From Paulinella micropora (taxonomy: Eukaryota; Cercozoa; Imbricatea; Euglyphida): a stretch of 64,000 nucleotides of DNA. Positions 30,113 to 42,361 of the stretch are shown one piece after another. Positions within the stretch are counted from its first letter, which is position 1, and every line of letters begins with the position of its first letter. The stretch is from assembly GCA_009731375.1 (NCBI GenBank), contig BJOX01000272.1, positions 672,123 to 736,122 of the forward strand, read 5' to 3'. Under the pieces are notes generated by a model. The model saw only the letters and a program-made list of their open reading frames with translations, was not told where the DNA came from and made no database searches. The position numbers were made by a program, and so were the translations under genes.

Positions 30113-31372
30113 ATGTCAGCTGCAGCTCGACAATGGACCCCAAGGCCTACTAGGAAGCGCAGAGCTCAACAGGGTGATGACGACAACAAGACAAGCGCAG
30201 CCAGCAGCAGCAGCGGCAACATCGGAGGCGGCCCTGCATTCGGTGGGGGAAACGTGACTACTTCAACTACTTTTGCTGCTACATCGAGTACTAGTCTGCC
30301 GGCCACTGGGCTTCCCGCGACTGGCTCGAGCGGTGCTGGAGCAGGTGGAAGCACTGGTAACACCCCACCATCTGCATCTGCTTCACCACTCAACCCTGTC
30401 AACCTATTTGGAGCACCATCGCTACACCAGCAGCAGACCGTGATAGGGCAAGGTACGACGACGACTACGACGACGGCTGCCACTATTCCACCTCGCGATC
30501 GCACCGACACCAGCGGCCACCACTCCACTGGGCTGGACGCAAGTACGATGGCAAGAATTGGAGATATGCTGCGCAACGCACTTAGGGAGGAGACGCGGGC
30601 GGTCACTGGTGACTTCGCGAGGCTGACTGACAAGGTGCAGGGGATGATCCAAGCTACCAAGCAGGAATCGAGCCAGCGCGACTCGAAGCTGATCGACAAG
30701 CCATCACACCGCCGTTACTTCGTCGTGGCGAAGATAATTTTGCAGATTCTGGAGAGCAACGCCTATGTGCGAAACAACGAGAAGTTGGCGGACGCTATCT
30801 CTATGGCGAACGCGCTGGCCACACTGGCTATGGATATGGGTGGCCCAAACCCAATACAGGTGGAAGACGCCGAGGCCAAGATGCTACTGGTGGGTAAAAA
30901 GCTAGTGATTGCGGACGAAGTGGCCCCGTACCTGGAGCCGATTCGCCCTACTACGACCAACTCGAGGGCGACCGACCCGCGTATACGTGGTGGACGTCAG
31001 AACCGTGGGGCATGCCATATCTGCGGATCCAACCAGCACTGGGCGAGAAGCTGCCCTCAGACTTCGTACGGCGCGAACACTACACAAGGGCAGAGCCAGC
31101 AGCAGCATGGCCAACAGCAGCAACCGCTGGCGTGGCAAAGTGTCCCCGGTTTCATGCCTCCGCAGCAAGGAGCAGCACCAGGGCCGCAAATCCAGTACGT
31201 GGCCCAACCTACACAAGGCATCATCACGCTTGCGCCCGCCATGCAGACCGCATACACCGCACAGCCCGCACGTACAGCCGTCATTTGCACTCACTGCAAC
31301 AAACGCGGCCACACCGCCGAGCACTGCTGGACTTTGAATCCGAGCCTGCGCCCACAGCGTTCTAGCAACTGA
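30113..31372 (+). CDS. gag: Gag-like protein of the Ngaro-like element
   Basis: 419 aa starting MSAAARQWTPRPTRKRRAQQ. A low-complexity Ser/Thr/Gly N-terminus is followed by a helical region (about residues 140-290). There are two zinc knuckles: CHICGSNQHWARSC (about 298-311) and CTHCNKRGHTAEHC (about 394-407), both CX2CX4HX4C, and a Gln-rich linker between them. Zinc knuckles of Gag bind the element RNA for packaging. The start is just downstream of repeat A1, so A1 probably carries the promoter. The frame is intact. Confidence 0.8.
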   Translation: MSAAARQWTPRPTRKRRAQQGDDDNKTSAASSSSGNIGGGPAFGGGNVTTSTTFAATSSTSLPATGLPATGSSGAGAGGSTGNTPPSASASPLNPVNLFGAPSLHQQQTVIGQGTTTTTTTAATIPPRDRTDTSGHHSTGLDASTMARIGDMLRNALREETRAVTGDFARLTDKVQGMIQATKQESSQRDSKLIDKPSHRRYFVVAKIILQILESNAYVRNNEKLADAISMANALATLAMDMGGPNPIQVEDAEAKMLLVGKKLVIADEVAPYLEPIRPTTTNSRATDPRIRGGRQNRGACHICGSNQHWARSCPQTSYGANTTQGQSQQQHGQQQQPLAWQSVPGFMPPQQGAAPGPQIQYVAQPTQGIITLAPAMQTAYTAQPARTAVICTHCNKRGHTAEHCWTLNPSLRPQRSSN

Positions 31373-31727
31373 GCTGTTACAGCCAATCGAAAGTAAAATT
31401 GTCAGACGACGCTTCACGCGCATGACCGGCACTACACAGCGCAACACGCGCATGACTCGCATCACGCTGTCACTGACTTAGGCTCGTTTTGTTATGTCAT
31501 TAAATAGATTTTATTTATTTCATTTGTTTATTTTATTATTATTATTATTATTATTTTTTTTCTCAAATTTGGTTCGGCAACACGCCCCGGTATTTTACTA
31601 GATTCCCTTAAAGATGGTACTTGTCACACGGCATCACGCCCCGATGGAATTAATACTATTGCGTCCGGCAAACGCTTCTATTTTCATACTTCATCGCGTG
31701 ATTTATTAATAGTACTGATTCGCGATC

Positions 31728-33857
31728 TTGCTGTGTTATGATAGACAGCAACGGGTCCTCTTGCAAGGAAAGATTTCTGACTTCCTCCCTCACAAGGCAC
31801 CGAAGTCCAAAGTATTTAAAGACTACTCTCAGGACATGGTGTGTGTATGGTGCAAGAAGATTGGTCATCTGGCATATTTTTGCCCATCAAGGCAGACAGT
31901 GCCGACACCAGCGGAGGAGGTATCATACGTATCCTGGCTTCTGACAACACCACAAGTAGCTGTCGAACAGTATAGCTCGGGCTCGTTAGAGGAGGTCAAG
32001 CAGAAGATCTTGACGATGGGTGAGACATACAATAGAGGCAACCCGTGGGCAGACTCAAAGGAACCGGCACATGCAGTCAAGGCAAGGCTTGGGTTCTGGA
32101 AGGCAATAGGGGCGGACGCAGTGGTGCTATCATGGCTCGCATATGGTGTAGAACTCAGATTTGAGCGTGAGCCTCCAGCGACCGATTTTATGAACCACCC
32201 AAGTTACTTCGAGAACATTGCATTCGTCGACGACCAAATTGACGACATGCTTACCCGTGGAGACGCGGTAGAAGTGAAGAGGGAGGAATGCATCATGATC
32301 GAGCCTCTCCAAGTGCTGGCTGACCCAGCGGGAGTCAAGAAGACGAAGCTGTGCACTGACAAACGGTTCAGTAATTCCTTCCAAGCCAAGGCTCCTTTCA
32401 CAATGGAGACGCTGGAAAAGGACATTCAGATGGTACTCGACGGAGACAGCGGCACAAAGATGTTCGTGGTGGATCTGCAACGCGCGTTTTATTCCATTCC
32501 GCTTGCTAGGAAAAGTACACCATACTCTGCCTTCAGACACAGGAGCAAAACCTATCAGAACAAGACGCTACTATATGGGTTCTGTTCTGCGCCGTTTTGG
32601 TTTGGGAAGATCATGAGGGTCGTCGTGAAGCTGATAAGGACCTTGAACTTGCCATCCATGCAATATGCAGACGACTTCCTATTCGCTGTCAAATTCCTAC
32701 GCACCAACGATGGCATACCTACGTTCATCAAGACGCTGTTTGCCTACCTTGGTCTTCCCACTTCCGAGAAGACGCAGTGGGAACCCTTGGACGAGGTACA
32801 ATACTTGGGATACGTCATCAACAGCAAGGACTTGTGGATGGGAGTGCCGAACGACAAGAGGGAAAGACTACTCAAGTCTATCCTCCAGCTCCTGGCGGAC
32901 GTGCATTCCGCACAAGGGGCTTCGGTCCAGCAACTGCACTCAACTGCATCTTCGTTGATCAGTCTCAAGCTGGCGCTCTCCAACGCACAGCTGATGACTC
33001 GAGAAATGATGGTGACTGTCAACGCAGCCAACAGAATCGATAGGAGAAGCGTCACTACACAGAGCGGGTCAGAACTAAGCCAAGAACTGCAGTACTGGCT
33101 TCACATCCTGAGGGATCCGGCCAAATGCAGACGTGCAATATTTCAACCTCGACAGGACGTCGAGTTGAGGGTGGATGCAGGCGAGTTCGCGGTTGGGGGC
33201 CATGTGCTTGAAGAAGACGTAACAATCCCTCTACCATCTGAATTGATCGGTAATTCGTCGACGGAACGAGAGCTCTGGGCTGCGACTGTGATACCTCTCC
33301 ATTTCAGATCCATCCTTCAGAATCGTAATACAGTCCTCACTGTGTTCGACTCAGCTAAAGCAGTCATAGACCTGCAAAAAGGTGGGTCCAAGCGACCACA
33401 CCTCACACGTCTCTGCAAGATGGTGGACGACGTATATACAGGACAGCTCAACATACGAAACAAACTTTGGGGCTGGGTCGAGAGAGCTAACAACACGAGG
33501 GCAGACAGAAACTCCAAGGCGCTGACCGCAGGCTTGACAAACCTGACTGTCCATCCAGATGTCATGGGAAGGCTTATCATACGTTGGCGCCTAGAGGGCC
33601 GCGATGTTTGGGCACCAAATTTCGGACAAATAGGGCAGTCAGTCCTTCTTGCCATGAAATCCCGCAAAAGGGTTGCATTTGTCCTTCCGCATTGGCCAGC
33701 CAGACCTTGGTGGCCACAGATTCTAGAACATGCAAGAGATTCATTTAGTCTGCCACCCGCATCATACACTCTAGCTCCAACGTGGCACAAACACCCATAT
33801 CACGTGCACAGACCATCATGGCACATGCTTGCAGTGCTGTTTGATTTTACTCATTAA
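31728..33857 (+). CDS. pol: reverse transcriptase-RNase H of the Ngaro-like element
   Basis: 709-aa frame. The displayed start is uncertain and translation may depend on re-initiation. An N-terminal zinc knuckle CVWCKKIGHLAYFC is followed by DIRS-type RT motifs: FVVDLQRAFYSIPL (motif A), LLYGFCSAPFWFGKIM (motif B) and MQYADDFLFA with the catalytic YADD. RNase H motifs are LRVDAGEFAVGGHV, STERELWA and TVFDSAKAVIDL. It ends with the DIRS-typical hydrophobic tail RVAFVLPHWPARPWWPQILE. Intact, so the element may have been active recently. It overlaps the recombinase frame by 29 nt. Confidence 0.85.
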   Translation: MLCYDRQQRVLLQGKISDFLPHKAPKSKVFKDYSQDMVCVWCKKIGHLAYFCPSRQTVPTPAEEVSYVSWLLTTPQVAVEQYSSGSLEEVKQKILTMGETYNRGNPWADSKEPAHAVKARLGFWKAIGADAVVLSWLAYGVELRFEREPPATDFMNHPSYFENIAFVDDQIDDMLTRGDAVEVKREECIMIEPLQVLADPAGVKKTKLCTDKRFSNSFQAKAPFTMETLEKDIQMVLDGDSGTKMFVVDLQRAFYSIPLARKSTPYSAFRHRSKTYQNKTLLYGFCSAPFWFGKIMRVVVKLIRTLNLPSMQYADDFLFAVKFLRTNDGIPTFIKTLFAYLGLPTSEKTQWEPLDEVQYLGYVINSKDLWMGVPNDKRERLLKSILQLLADVHSAQGASVQQLHSTASSLISLKLALSNAQLMTREMMVTVNAANRIDRRSVTTQSGSELSQELQYWLHILRDPAKCRRAIFQPRQDVELRVDAGEFAVGGHVLEEDVTIPLPSELIGNSSTERELWAATVIPLHFRSILQNRNTVLTVFDSAKAVIDLQKGGSKRPHLTRLCKMVDDVYTGQLNIRNKLWGWVERANNTRADRNSKALTAGLTNLTVHPDVMGRLIIRWRLEGRDVWAPNFGQIGQSVLLAMKSRKRVAFVLPHWPARPWWPQILEHARDSFSLPPASYTLAPTWHKHPYHVHRPSWHMLAVLFDFTH

Positions 33858-34857
33858 AATAATTTTACGCCCTGCAGGGACAGCAATACTAGATGACGAC
33901 GAGATAGCGATCTGGGCAAGCCAAGCGGGCCGGAGAGACACCACAATGGAAACATACAAAGCTTTCCTCCGGCAATTCCTCAAGTGGTGCGTGCAGCACG
34001 GGCGTATCTTCTTTCCTGCCTCAGACAAAACGATTGCCCACTATTTGAAATATATGTCGGAGAGTGGGTATGCACAGTCAACAATCACTGGCCACCTGGC
34101 TGCAATTAAATCCCAATACGCACTGCACACTAGTAACGACCCGACCGAGAGTCTGCTAGTGCAATTGGCCAAACAGAGAGCGGTAGCAGAAGCTGTACCG
34201 GGGAGAGAGGGGAAATACCCCTTATTGAGGGACGACCTGCTCAAGATACTACAATTACCATTGGTGACATGGAGGGACTGCAGAGATGCTACGTTAATAT
34301 TACTGCAGTGGATCTCAATGGCGCGCGTCAGTAACATTGTAGCATTGAAGGTATCGGACATCATGTTCCACCATACCATCATCGGGAACAGCCCGTGCGA
34401 GTACATGGTACTCAGGTTCGAGAAATTGAAAAACGCGGAAGGCGAGAAGCTTGTCTTTATCGGCCAAGGGAACCAATCATTCTGCGCTGTCATGTGGGTC
34501 AGAGCATACCTCAAATACATAAAGGACACGTTCAAGGATTCATTCACCGACAGCTCTCCTCTTTTCTTCAAGCTATCTGGCAACGCATTGGGACATCTGA
34601 GTGCTGGCACCCCATCAAGTCTCTTGAAAAAGAAAGTTACTGCAATTGGATTGGATCCAGCGATGTACGCATCCCATTCAAATAGAATCGGGTCCGCGAC
34701 TGAAGCGGCTTGTTTAGGAATGAGAATCTACGCAATAAGAAGGCAAGGACTGTGGTCAGACAAAAGTTCGTGCGTGTACAAATACCTGCGTGACATAAGC
34801 TTGGAAAGCAAGCTAACAATCACACGCGTCTTACAGACCGGCAACGTAATCAACTAA
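33829..34857 (+). CDS. tyrosine recombinase of the Ngaro-like element
   Basis: 342 aa. An N-terminal SAM-like helical domain (about 25-110, DTTMETYKAFLRQFLKWC...) precedes the catalytic domain. The first Arg is in SMARVSNIVALKVSD (about 165). Box II HSNRIGSATEAACLG supplies the His and second Arg, and the nucleophile Tyr lies in SCVYKYLRD. The usual second His is Trp or Leu here (RQGLWSDK), which is tolerated in the family. It joins circular element DNA to the target in place of a DDE integrase. Intact frame. Confidence 0.85.
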   Translation: MQCCLILLIKIILRPAGTAILDDDEIAIWASQAGRRDTTMETYKAFLRQFLKWCVQHGRIFFPASDKTIAHYLKYMSESGYAQSTITGHLAAIKSQYALHTSNDPTESLLVQLAKQRAVAEAVPGREGKYPLLRDDLLKILQLPLVTWRDCRDATLILLQWISMARVSNIVALKVSDIMFHHTIIGNSPCEYMVLRFEKLKNAEGEKLVFIGQGNQSFCAVMWVRAYLKYIKDTFKDSFTDSSPLFFKLSGNALGHLSAGTPSSLLKKKVTAIGLDPAMYASHSNRIGSATEAACLGMRIYAIRRQGLWSDKSSCVYKYLRDISLESKLTITRVLQTGNVIN

Positions 34858-36063
34858 ATCGACCCTCTCTTACGCGAAAGCTGGTTTTTCATGACTATCA
34901 CGTGGCAGTTAATGATGGCGCACAGTATTGTCTGCATTGGAAGAGCCTAAACATTTTTTTTAGTAAATATTGATTTGGAAACACACTAGATTGACATGCA
35001 GCTTGCGGATTTAAATCGTGTTGGGACATGATGTAAAACTGTAACCCTGCCTATAGATACTATTGTATAAGCCCTACCACTTGCTACTGTAACTGATAGA
35101 GTAGTATTGTGTGCCAAGTGTCAACCATTGCAAAAGAAAGTCATATACAGTCCCCTACTTTTTAGTTAAATACGTTTTACAAACATAACAGAGACAGGCA
35201 CATGGGTCGATCATAGAAAAACGGGTGCTGCGTCGGTTCGACACTATCAGTATGTCCTTACATCCATATCATAAGAGAATCAACACCAAAAACGTAGGTG
35301 CTGACAGCATTTTGAAAAAACATGCAATTGTTTGCAAGAAAACGCTAAACATTACAACATAAAACGACAACTACATACTATTAATTATTATTCTTACTAC
35401 AACAACTTACGATGGTAAGGACACTATGATACATGTAATCGACTTCCAGCGACTTGACATCGGAGTTATTATCAATCACACGACAACGGCACACAAATCT
35501 GTGCATTTTGACATCAAGAAGGATACAAACCCAACCAGAAGAAGGAAATTAGAGAGCTACACTCACGTAGACATGCACACTGGCAAACAGACACAAAAGG
35601 AAAAAGAGACGAAACACAGAATATAGGCTCATAGCAGACAGCGATACGACAGAGACGGAGACACACAATTGTTGTGGAGGCGGAGGTCGGTATGGATCTG
35701 GTGGCTCTGCGAAAGAGGACAGCCCCCCCCTCCGCTATGCAGACCTACAGCACACATGCAGTGACTGTGGTAACAAGGTCGCACTGGAAAGAACAGCGAT
35801 ACTGCTGGTGAAGCAGTCGTTCGACCACATAAACACTCCCATAAAGGAAAGTTATGCAAGATGCACCAAAAATCTTATGTCAGCAGACCGCCGTTACGTT
35901 TGCAAAACCGCCGTTACGTTGAGATCGCCTATATGCTGTAAAGTACTTCCTTTTTGCCAAATGATTGTGGTATGATTCGGGAAAAATAAGGCAATCAGAC
36001 TGGGAAGGTCGGAAAAATTTGGCATTTGCAGTCAGAGGTCTTTACTGGNNNNNNNNNNGGCTT

Positions 36064-36630
36064 TAGGAGAGAGGGAAGCTCATGTTGTGTGTGCTGTGAA
36101 ATGAGGTTTTTGCAAGCTTGCGCAGCAAAAGCGTCATTTCACAAATATCAGTGGGTGGGCCGTAAGGGAGACTGAAAAGTGAACGCTGCAGTGTTAATTA
36201 CGGTAATAAATTAAGCGGGAACTATTGTTCCCGCTCCAAAATTTTAAACATTACAAAGACAACCCCTTCACCCTCAGATTTGATTTTTCGCTCTAGCACA
36301 AAAGTGCTTAGAGAAAATTTTACGGTTTTTTTTATAATTCCACCCACCCACCCATCTTTTATATGTCTTTTCGCTTGGGTGGTGGTGGTGAGAAAAGGGT
36401 GGAAAGCAAAACACACACACACATTACACCACACACATATACATCATTATAGCATAATCACGCCTCATGCCTACCAACTTCTTCAAGCATATTCATGTAC
36501 ATCATCATACATATAACGACATGCACCACCTAGGTCTTGTTTTTAAAAACAGAAGACCTAGGAGAGAGGGGAGAAGCTCATGTTGTGTGTGCTGTGAAAT
36601 GAGGTTTTTGCAAGCTTGCGCAGCAAAAGT
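36064..36630 (+). repeat. B1-A2-B2 end of the Ngaro-like element
   Basis: B1 36,064-36,130, A2 36,130-36,335 and B2 36,560-36,629. B copies share GGAGAGAGG, AAGCTCATGTTGTGTGTGCT and TGCAAGCTTGCGCAGCAAAA. Between A2 and B2 are about 220 unmatched bases that end in an inverted repeat at 36,529-36,562 (CCTAGGTCTT/AAGACCTAGG), touching the start of B2. Confidence 0.8.
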
Positions 36631-36715
36631 GGCATTTCTCAGCCAACAAGGGGGGTTTAAAAAGGGGTGGAAAGGATTTTTAAATCAGATTTGCCTCCAC
36701 TTTTGAACACTTTCC

Positions 36716-37142
36716 ATGACCGAAAAGGTGACCGTGAAGGAGATCAATGCATATCGTGTCGAAGATCCCACAGATCGGGATCCAATGCGCATATTTTTGC
36801 TCGTGAACGGCAAAAAAGAAGCCAAGGACTGGCTTCCTCTGGAATCTTGCAAAATTTTTGAAACCATTTTGCCTTTGTATTATAATTTTCCTGGCACCGA
36901 TCCTAATGCCAAGGCATGGGGAATGGTGAGCACAAACACGGTCTATACGTATGTGCCTGCAAGTGGGCTTATTTACAACTGCTCAATCTCCTTCAACCCT
37001 GACGCGGGTCGCCCAAAGAGATATAAGGCTCCCAAGCCAGCCCCCCCCCAACCAAAGAAGTTGATGGTGGGAGAAGAAAAGAAGCCAACAGGCTTCTCCT
37101 CAAAAGAAGCAAAAAAGTCAGGGGAAAAAAAGGTAAAATGTA

Positions 37143-37192
<50 letters not shown>

Positions 37193-37310
37193 CCAACAAC
37201 AACAACAACAACAATCCATGTACAGACATATATAGAATGAATGCGTACACATGATATTTAACATAACAAACAAACAAACAAACAAACAAACAACAAAAAT
37301 AACAAGCACC

Positions 37311-37345
<35 letters not shown>

Positions 37346-37445
37346 GCGCGTCGCATGCCTGCATACATACATACATGCATACATACATACAATGAATGCG
37401 TACATATGATATGATATACATAACAAACAAACAAACAAACACATC

Positions 37446-37485
<40 letters not shown>

Positions 37486-37593
37486 GCAACAGCAACAACA
37501 GCAACAAGAAACGCATCCGTGCATGCATGGATACATACATACATGCATACATACATACATACATACAATTAACAAACAAACAAACAAACAAAC

Positions 37594-37647
<54 letters not shown>

Positions 37648-40600
37648 CGACAACAACGACAACAAAATGTGCATACATGCATACATACATACATGCATAC
37701 CTGCATGCATGCATGCATGCATACATGCATAGTAACATGCATGCATGCATTCATTGTCAAACAAACAAACAAATAACAAACAAACAACAACAACAATAAC
37801 AAGAAACGCGTCCATGCATACATACATACATACATACGTACATACATACATATATATATATATATACATGCACACCTACATACATATATATATACATGCA
37901 CACCTACATACTATTATTACATACATACACACATACATACATACATACATACATACATACATACGTATACATACATACATTGTACATGCATGCATATATA
38001 CATACATACATGCATGCATATTATACATGCATGCATGCATGCATACATGCATGCATGCATGCATACATGCATGCATGCATGCATACATGCATGCATACAT
38101 ACATGCATTCATTGTCATAAGTATATATGCATGCATGCATGTATACATACATACATACACACATACATATATACATGCATAACATACATACATGCATAAC
38201 ATACATACATGCATACATGCATGCATACATGCATGCATTACATATATTAGTATTACTGTCATACATACATACATACATACATACCTGTACATGCATGCAT
38301 ACATACATACAATATTTTATGCATGCATATGCATATTATACATGCATGCATGCATGCATGCATGCATACATGCATGCATGCCTGCATACATGCATGCATG
38401 CATACATGTATGCATGCATGCATGCATACATGCATGCATGCCTGCATACATGCATGCATGCCTGCATACATGCATGCATGCATACATGCATTCATTGTCA
38501 AAGGTATATATGCATGCATGCATGTATACATACATACATACATACATACATGCATACATGCATGCATACATGCATGCATTACATACATTAGTACTTTAGT
38601 ATTACTGTCATACATGCATGCATACATACATACATACATACATATGTATACACATGCACACCTACATATTATTATTACATACATGCATACATACATTGCG
38701 GTTGTTGTTGTTGTTCTTGTTTTTTGAAGCGTGCGTCCAAGGCAGCTGCTCCCGCTGAGCCGGCCAAGACTCCGACTGATGACGCTTCGCCGGCCAAGAC
38801 TCCGACTGATGACGCTGCGCCGGCCAAGACTCCGACTGATGACGCTGCGCCGGCCAAGACTCCGACTGATGACGCTGCGCCAGCCAAGACTCCGCCTAAG
38901 TCGCACACAGCGCAGGAGGAGAGGGAACCGACGGAAGCTGAACGAGCTGAGGTCCAAGCTAACCTCGCGGCGCTCAGTTCATTTTCCAAGGCGGCAGCTT
39001 CGGGACTGCTTACGCAGGACAAGGTTGTGCGGGAGACGTCAGCTGACCTCGTTTTGGACGAAAAGAAGACAATGTCATGGTTAATGACACCCCGTCTTAT
39101 ATTTTTGGACGTTGGGCCGGCGCCGAGAAACGAGGAGAACCGGGTCGGGTGTCGCCGTCGGACTCTACTGGTGATGAGCAAACGTTAACATTGGATCTCA
39201 CTAAAGCAGCAGCCGCGCCTGACAGTGTCAAGGACGGCAAGACTTCCAGCTTAGATGGCACTGCTACTTCTAAGCTAGGGGATGCCAAGTACCTTTTTAA
39301 GGTACACGCAACCAACGACTACTATTACAAGCTTCCCAAGGACACTTCAGCCTTGGACAAGGAGCTTGCCGCGATGGGGTATGTTGTTTGCATTTGTGAC
39401 CCTGCCTCATGTATTGTGTTGTTCATGTGCAGCGTGATTATGAAGTATAGTGTCCTTGGCTGCGACAGCTTCGGTTTTTTTGCTCTACTAGGCGAGCAGT
39501 ACTGGAAAAACTTGGGCATCACCATAGGTACGCTTGATCGTGCTTTTGCTTGTGCACCATCGAAATGATTGTTTTTTTAGGAGGTCTGGCTTGGATTGCA
39601 AGGCTCACCCCCGGAGAAAGTGTTTTCGTGTGGGTAAGTAAGCTTGCATCGAACTCAGTGTATGCATTGTGTGGTGCTTGCAGGCCGGGCCTTCACTTGG
39701 TGGAGTCCAACGCGAAGGGAGCTTACAACGGCTTTGTGGCAAAAGGGCGTGCCATCCTCGCAGCAGTCAAGCTCCCCGGCGTCGCGGAGACAGATTACAA
39801 GAAGTACGCGCTCCGATTCATCGAGGAAGCCGATGTTGATCCAATAGCGACTCCTTCTTTGTGGAAAGATGGTGTCAAAGAGGGCTCTACAGCATTTTTG
39901 ACTGGCTGTGTTGAGCCACTGTTGGAGCAGTTCATGTTTGCCTTGCGGGGAACGTGGCCGGCAGGGGTTCCACTTGGAAGCATTCTTACGCATCGCCTGA
40001 TCCAGGCCTTGGGCGAGATGGGCCAGCAGAACGAACCCGCCGCAGCCGACTCGGTGGAGTCAGCCGAGTCACCAGACAAGGAGAGCTCAACAAGCAACAG
40101 GTACTAGCTGCTATCGCTTGCAAATTTATGGATTGAACTGTACCTGTGCAGAACCACATCTGGACGCAGTCAGCCGACGCGGAAGGTGAGGCTCGGCAAG
40201 TGGGGTATCTGGACCTCCGCACCTTACCGGATCACACGCCAGAAGACCTGAAGGGAGGCAACTACGTCGTCCAGATTCAGGCAATCAACGCCGGCGTTAA
40301 CGGGCAGTTGGCTTGCAGTGCTGGGACTAGATTCACCGGTCTAGTCGGGTCAGGCAACCCGATGTTGCGTTTTTTTGGCGTGGTCACCGATAGCCGCACT
40401 GATCCCGAGGGCTACAAGGTAGCGAAGGCCAATGCAGGGGCGTACTCCCTGGAGAAGTCCAAGGTCTATCGCCTGACCACAACGCAGAAAGAAGAGATCA
40501 TCAAGGGAGATAGGCCGGTTCACGCTGGTGGTTTGATTAACCACGCAGCGGAGGGCTGCGGAGAAAACATCATCTTCGACGCGCCGCAGAAAGGCGAAGG

Positions 40601-41808
40601 GCTATTTCCAGTGGCGGTAGCGGTTACCAACCTCAAGATCGGGATGTTCCCTTTGACTAATTACGGACCGGGATACTGGCGGCACCATCCCGATGGACAA
40701 GTTCCTGTTACGCTTCCCATTGGTGTGGGAAAGGTAATCATACCTTGACTAGTATCATCTTGCTACTAACTGTGTGATGTGTAGGATGGGAAGTTGATTA
40801 GGGCCCCTGTCCCCGCGCGGAAGCCTGCTCCAAAGACGTCGACTAGGTGCTTGCGTTTGGATGTGGTTTGAGTATTGCAACAATCATTGCGTGGTTAGGT
40901 CGGGTCGGTAGCCGCTAAATCGTCCGGCGGCCGCGGGATCCAGAACCACAAACCCGACTGCGTGTGTCCGCCCTGCAAGAACGTCCGCAAGAAAGAGCTT
41001 GCCGCTGCACTATACTCGCAGGAGCCGCACTGTCCCTCCTCTGCGTCGCAGAACACTGTGAAGAAGAAGTGCGAAAGCAGCTGATCCCTCCCGACAACTC
41101 CGAAAGCGACCCAGAGGATGCCGAAGAGGACGACGAAGAAGAGGTGGAGGGCGACGGTTCGGATTCAGAAGGGACTGTTCCGCTGGAGCCGCCTAAAAAG
41201 AAGGTGAAGAAGCAGCGGCGGAAGGATAAGGGAAAGCAGGCGGCCGCCGCCGGGCGCAAGGGGAAGAAGGTGCCGCGTGAAGTTCAAGCCGCCGAAGTCT
41301 CCGTGTCCCCCGGGTATAGCCTATATCTACATACCTGCCTACCTATCTACCTATCTATCTACAGAATATGTATTGACATATCGACGTATCTGTTCATTTA
41401 CACAGGCGCAGCTGCAGCCACAGCACTTGCACCACGTCACCGGCCCAGCACCAGGTTGCCGAGAAGCCGCGCTCGCCTATGAAGCACGGTCGCACATGCG
41501 AATGCGGCGTTTGCGATGTTCATGGCGCTGGTTGTGAGTGCAAGCGATGCCGCAAAGCATCAAGGCCTGCGGCCCCCGTTCACAACGCACCGGCGCCGCA
41601 ACAGCAAGGCATGGCCGTGAACTGCCACTGCTATTTTTGCGTGGCCCAGGAGCAGGCAGCCGCGGCTCATCACAGTCCCTCTTCTCACGGTACCGCAGGC
41701 CACGGCGGAGGGTCTCATGCACTCTCCGCCTATTTAGCGCAAGCGGCGCAGCAAACAAGCAACTTCATGGGCTACCTGAGTACTTACCTGGCCAATGGCC
41801 GCTGGTGA
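36716..41808 (+). CDS. intron-rich gene, possible divergent SET-like protein
   Basis: Exons: 36,716-37,132; 38,730-39,378; 39,433-39,527; 39,581-39,633; 39,684-40,100; 40,152-40,733; 40,785-40,846; 40,899-41,313; 41,406-41,808. Introns are 1,597 nt (microsatellite-filled), then 54, 53, 50, 51, 51, 52 and 92 nt, all GT-AG. Domains: a conserved-looking N-terminus (MTEKVTVKEINAYRVEDPTD), AKTPTDDAAP repeats, then the 40,152 exon with GLINHAAEGCGEN, FPVAVAVTNLKIGMFPL and NYGPGYW. These recall the NHxxxxN and GEELxxxYG parts of SET methyltransferases. Cys clusters CVCPPCKN and CECGVC...CECKRC follow. Frame conflicts near 39,070, 39,600, 40,200 and 41,065 mean either assembly errors or decay. The SET link is tentative. 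Confidence 0.5.
37133..38729. repeat. microsatellite-filled first intron
   Basis: (CAA)n, (CAAA)n and (ACAT/GCAT)n arrays, several repeated in blocks separated by AATGAATGCGTACA-like and GCATTCATTGTCA spacers. It ends at the acceptor TTTTTTGAAG. Open frames here are repeat artefacts. Confidence 0.85.
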
Positions 41809-42360
41809 ACATGAAATGCATGTGTGCTGGGCTGTTTGTGGCTGTTGCACCGCGCCGGTGTAGCTGACCAAAGACAATCAAGCAGATTGAGGTATGATGA
41901 CCCTTGCTGGTCGGAAACACTCGTATCTAGCGCGTTTCAGTCGGCTGCTCTGTGGATTGGTTGCATTGTCCGTAGTTTGTATTGATTGTGCGCGAAAACC
42001 TTAGGTTTTCAGGCTGACAGGTTGCCAGCGTGTCTATGTGTTTTGTGCCACGAGCCCGCCAAAAATCTACAAGTCAATGCACTTTCCGAGCTTTTTTGAG
42101 TTGCAGATTACTTATCTTTGAGCTTTTTTCTGATGTTGATGCGATGCAATCGAATTATGGTATTGAGTTGGTATTGCTGATGCGTGGACTTTGAGTTTTT
42201 TGCGGTACAGAGCCACCGCTGTCGCGGAATTGTTAAGTGACCCAAAGTAACTTTATTAAAGTTTTTTCGCATCAAAACCATTGGAATAATTCATTTAATA
42301 AGGATTTTAATAACGATTTACATATTTGAGAGTATTTGAAACTTCGCATGCGACCTTAGT
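41809..42360. other. no gene recognised
   Basis: Region between the SET-like gene and the Copia fragment. No supported frame, repeat or RNA is seen. Confidence 0.4.
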
Positions 42361-42361
42361 A

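Larger units (their letters stand above)
29891..36630 (+). mobile_element. Ngaro-like tyrosine-recombinase retrotransposon with split direct repeats
   Basis: Gag, RT-RNase H and tyrosine recombinase lie in that order, bounded by split direct repeats: A1 (29,891-30,095) at the left; B1 (36,064-36,130), A2 (36,130-36,335) and B2 (36,560-36,629) at the right. This A1-genes-B1-A2-B2 layout is diagnostic of Ngaro-type DIRS elements, which integrate through a circular intermediate by their recombinase. A1 and A2 are almost identical, so insertion is recent. The 1.2 kb between the recombinase and B1 (34,860-36,060) holds no recognised gene and a 10-nt gap at 36,049. Confidence 0.85.
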
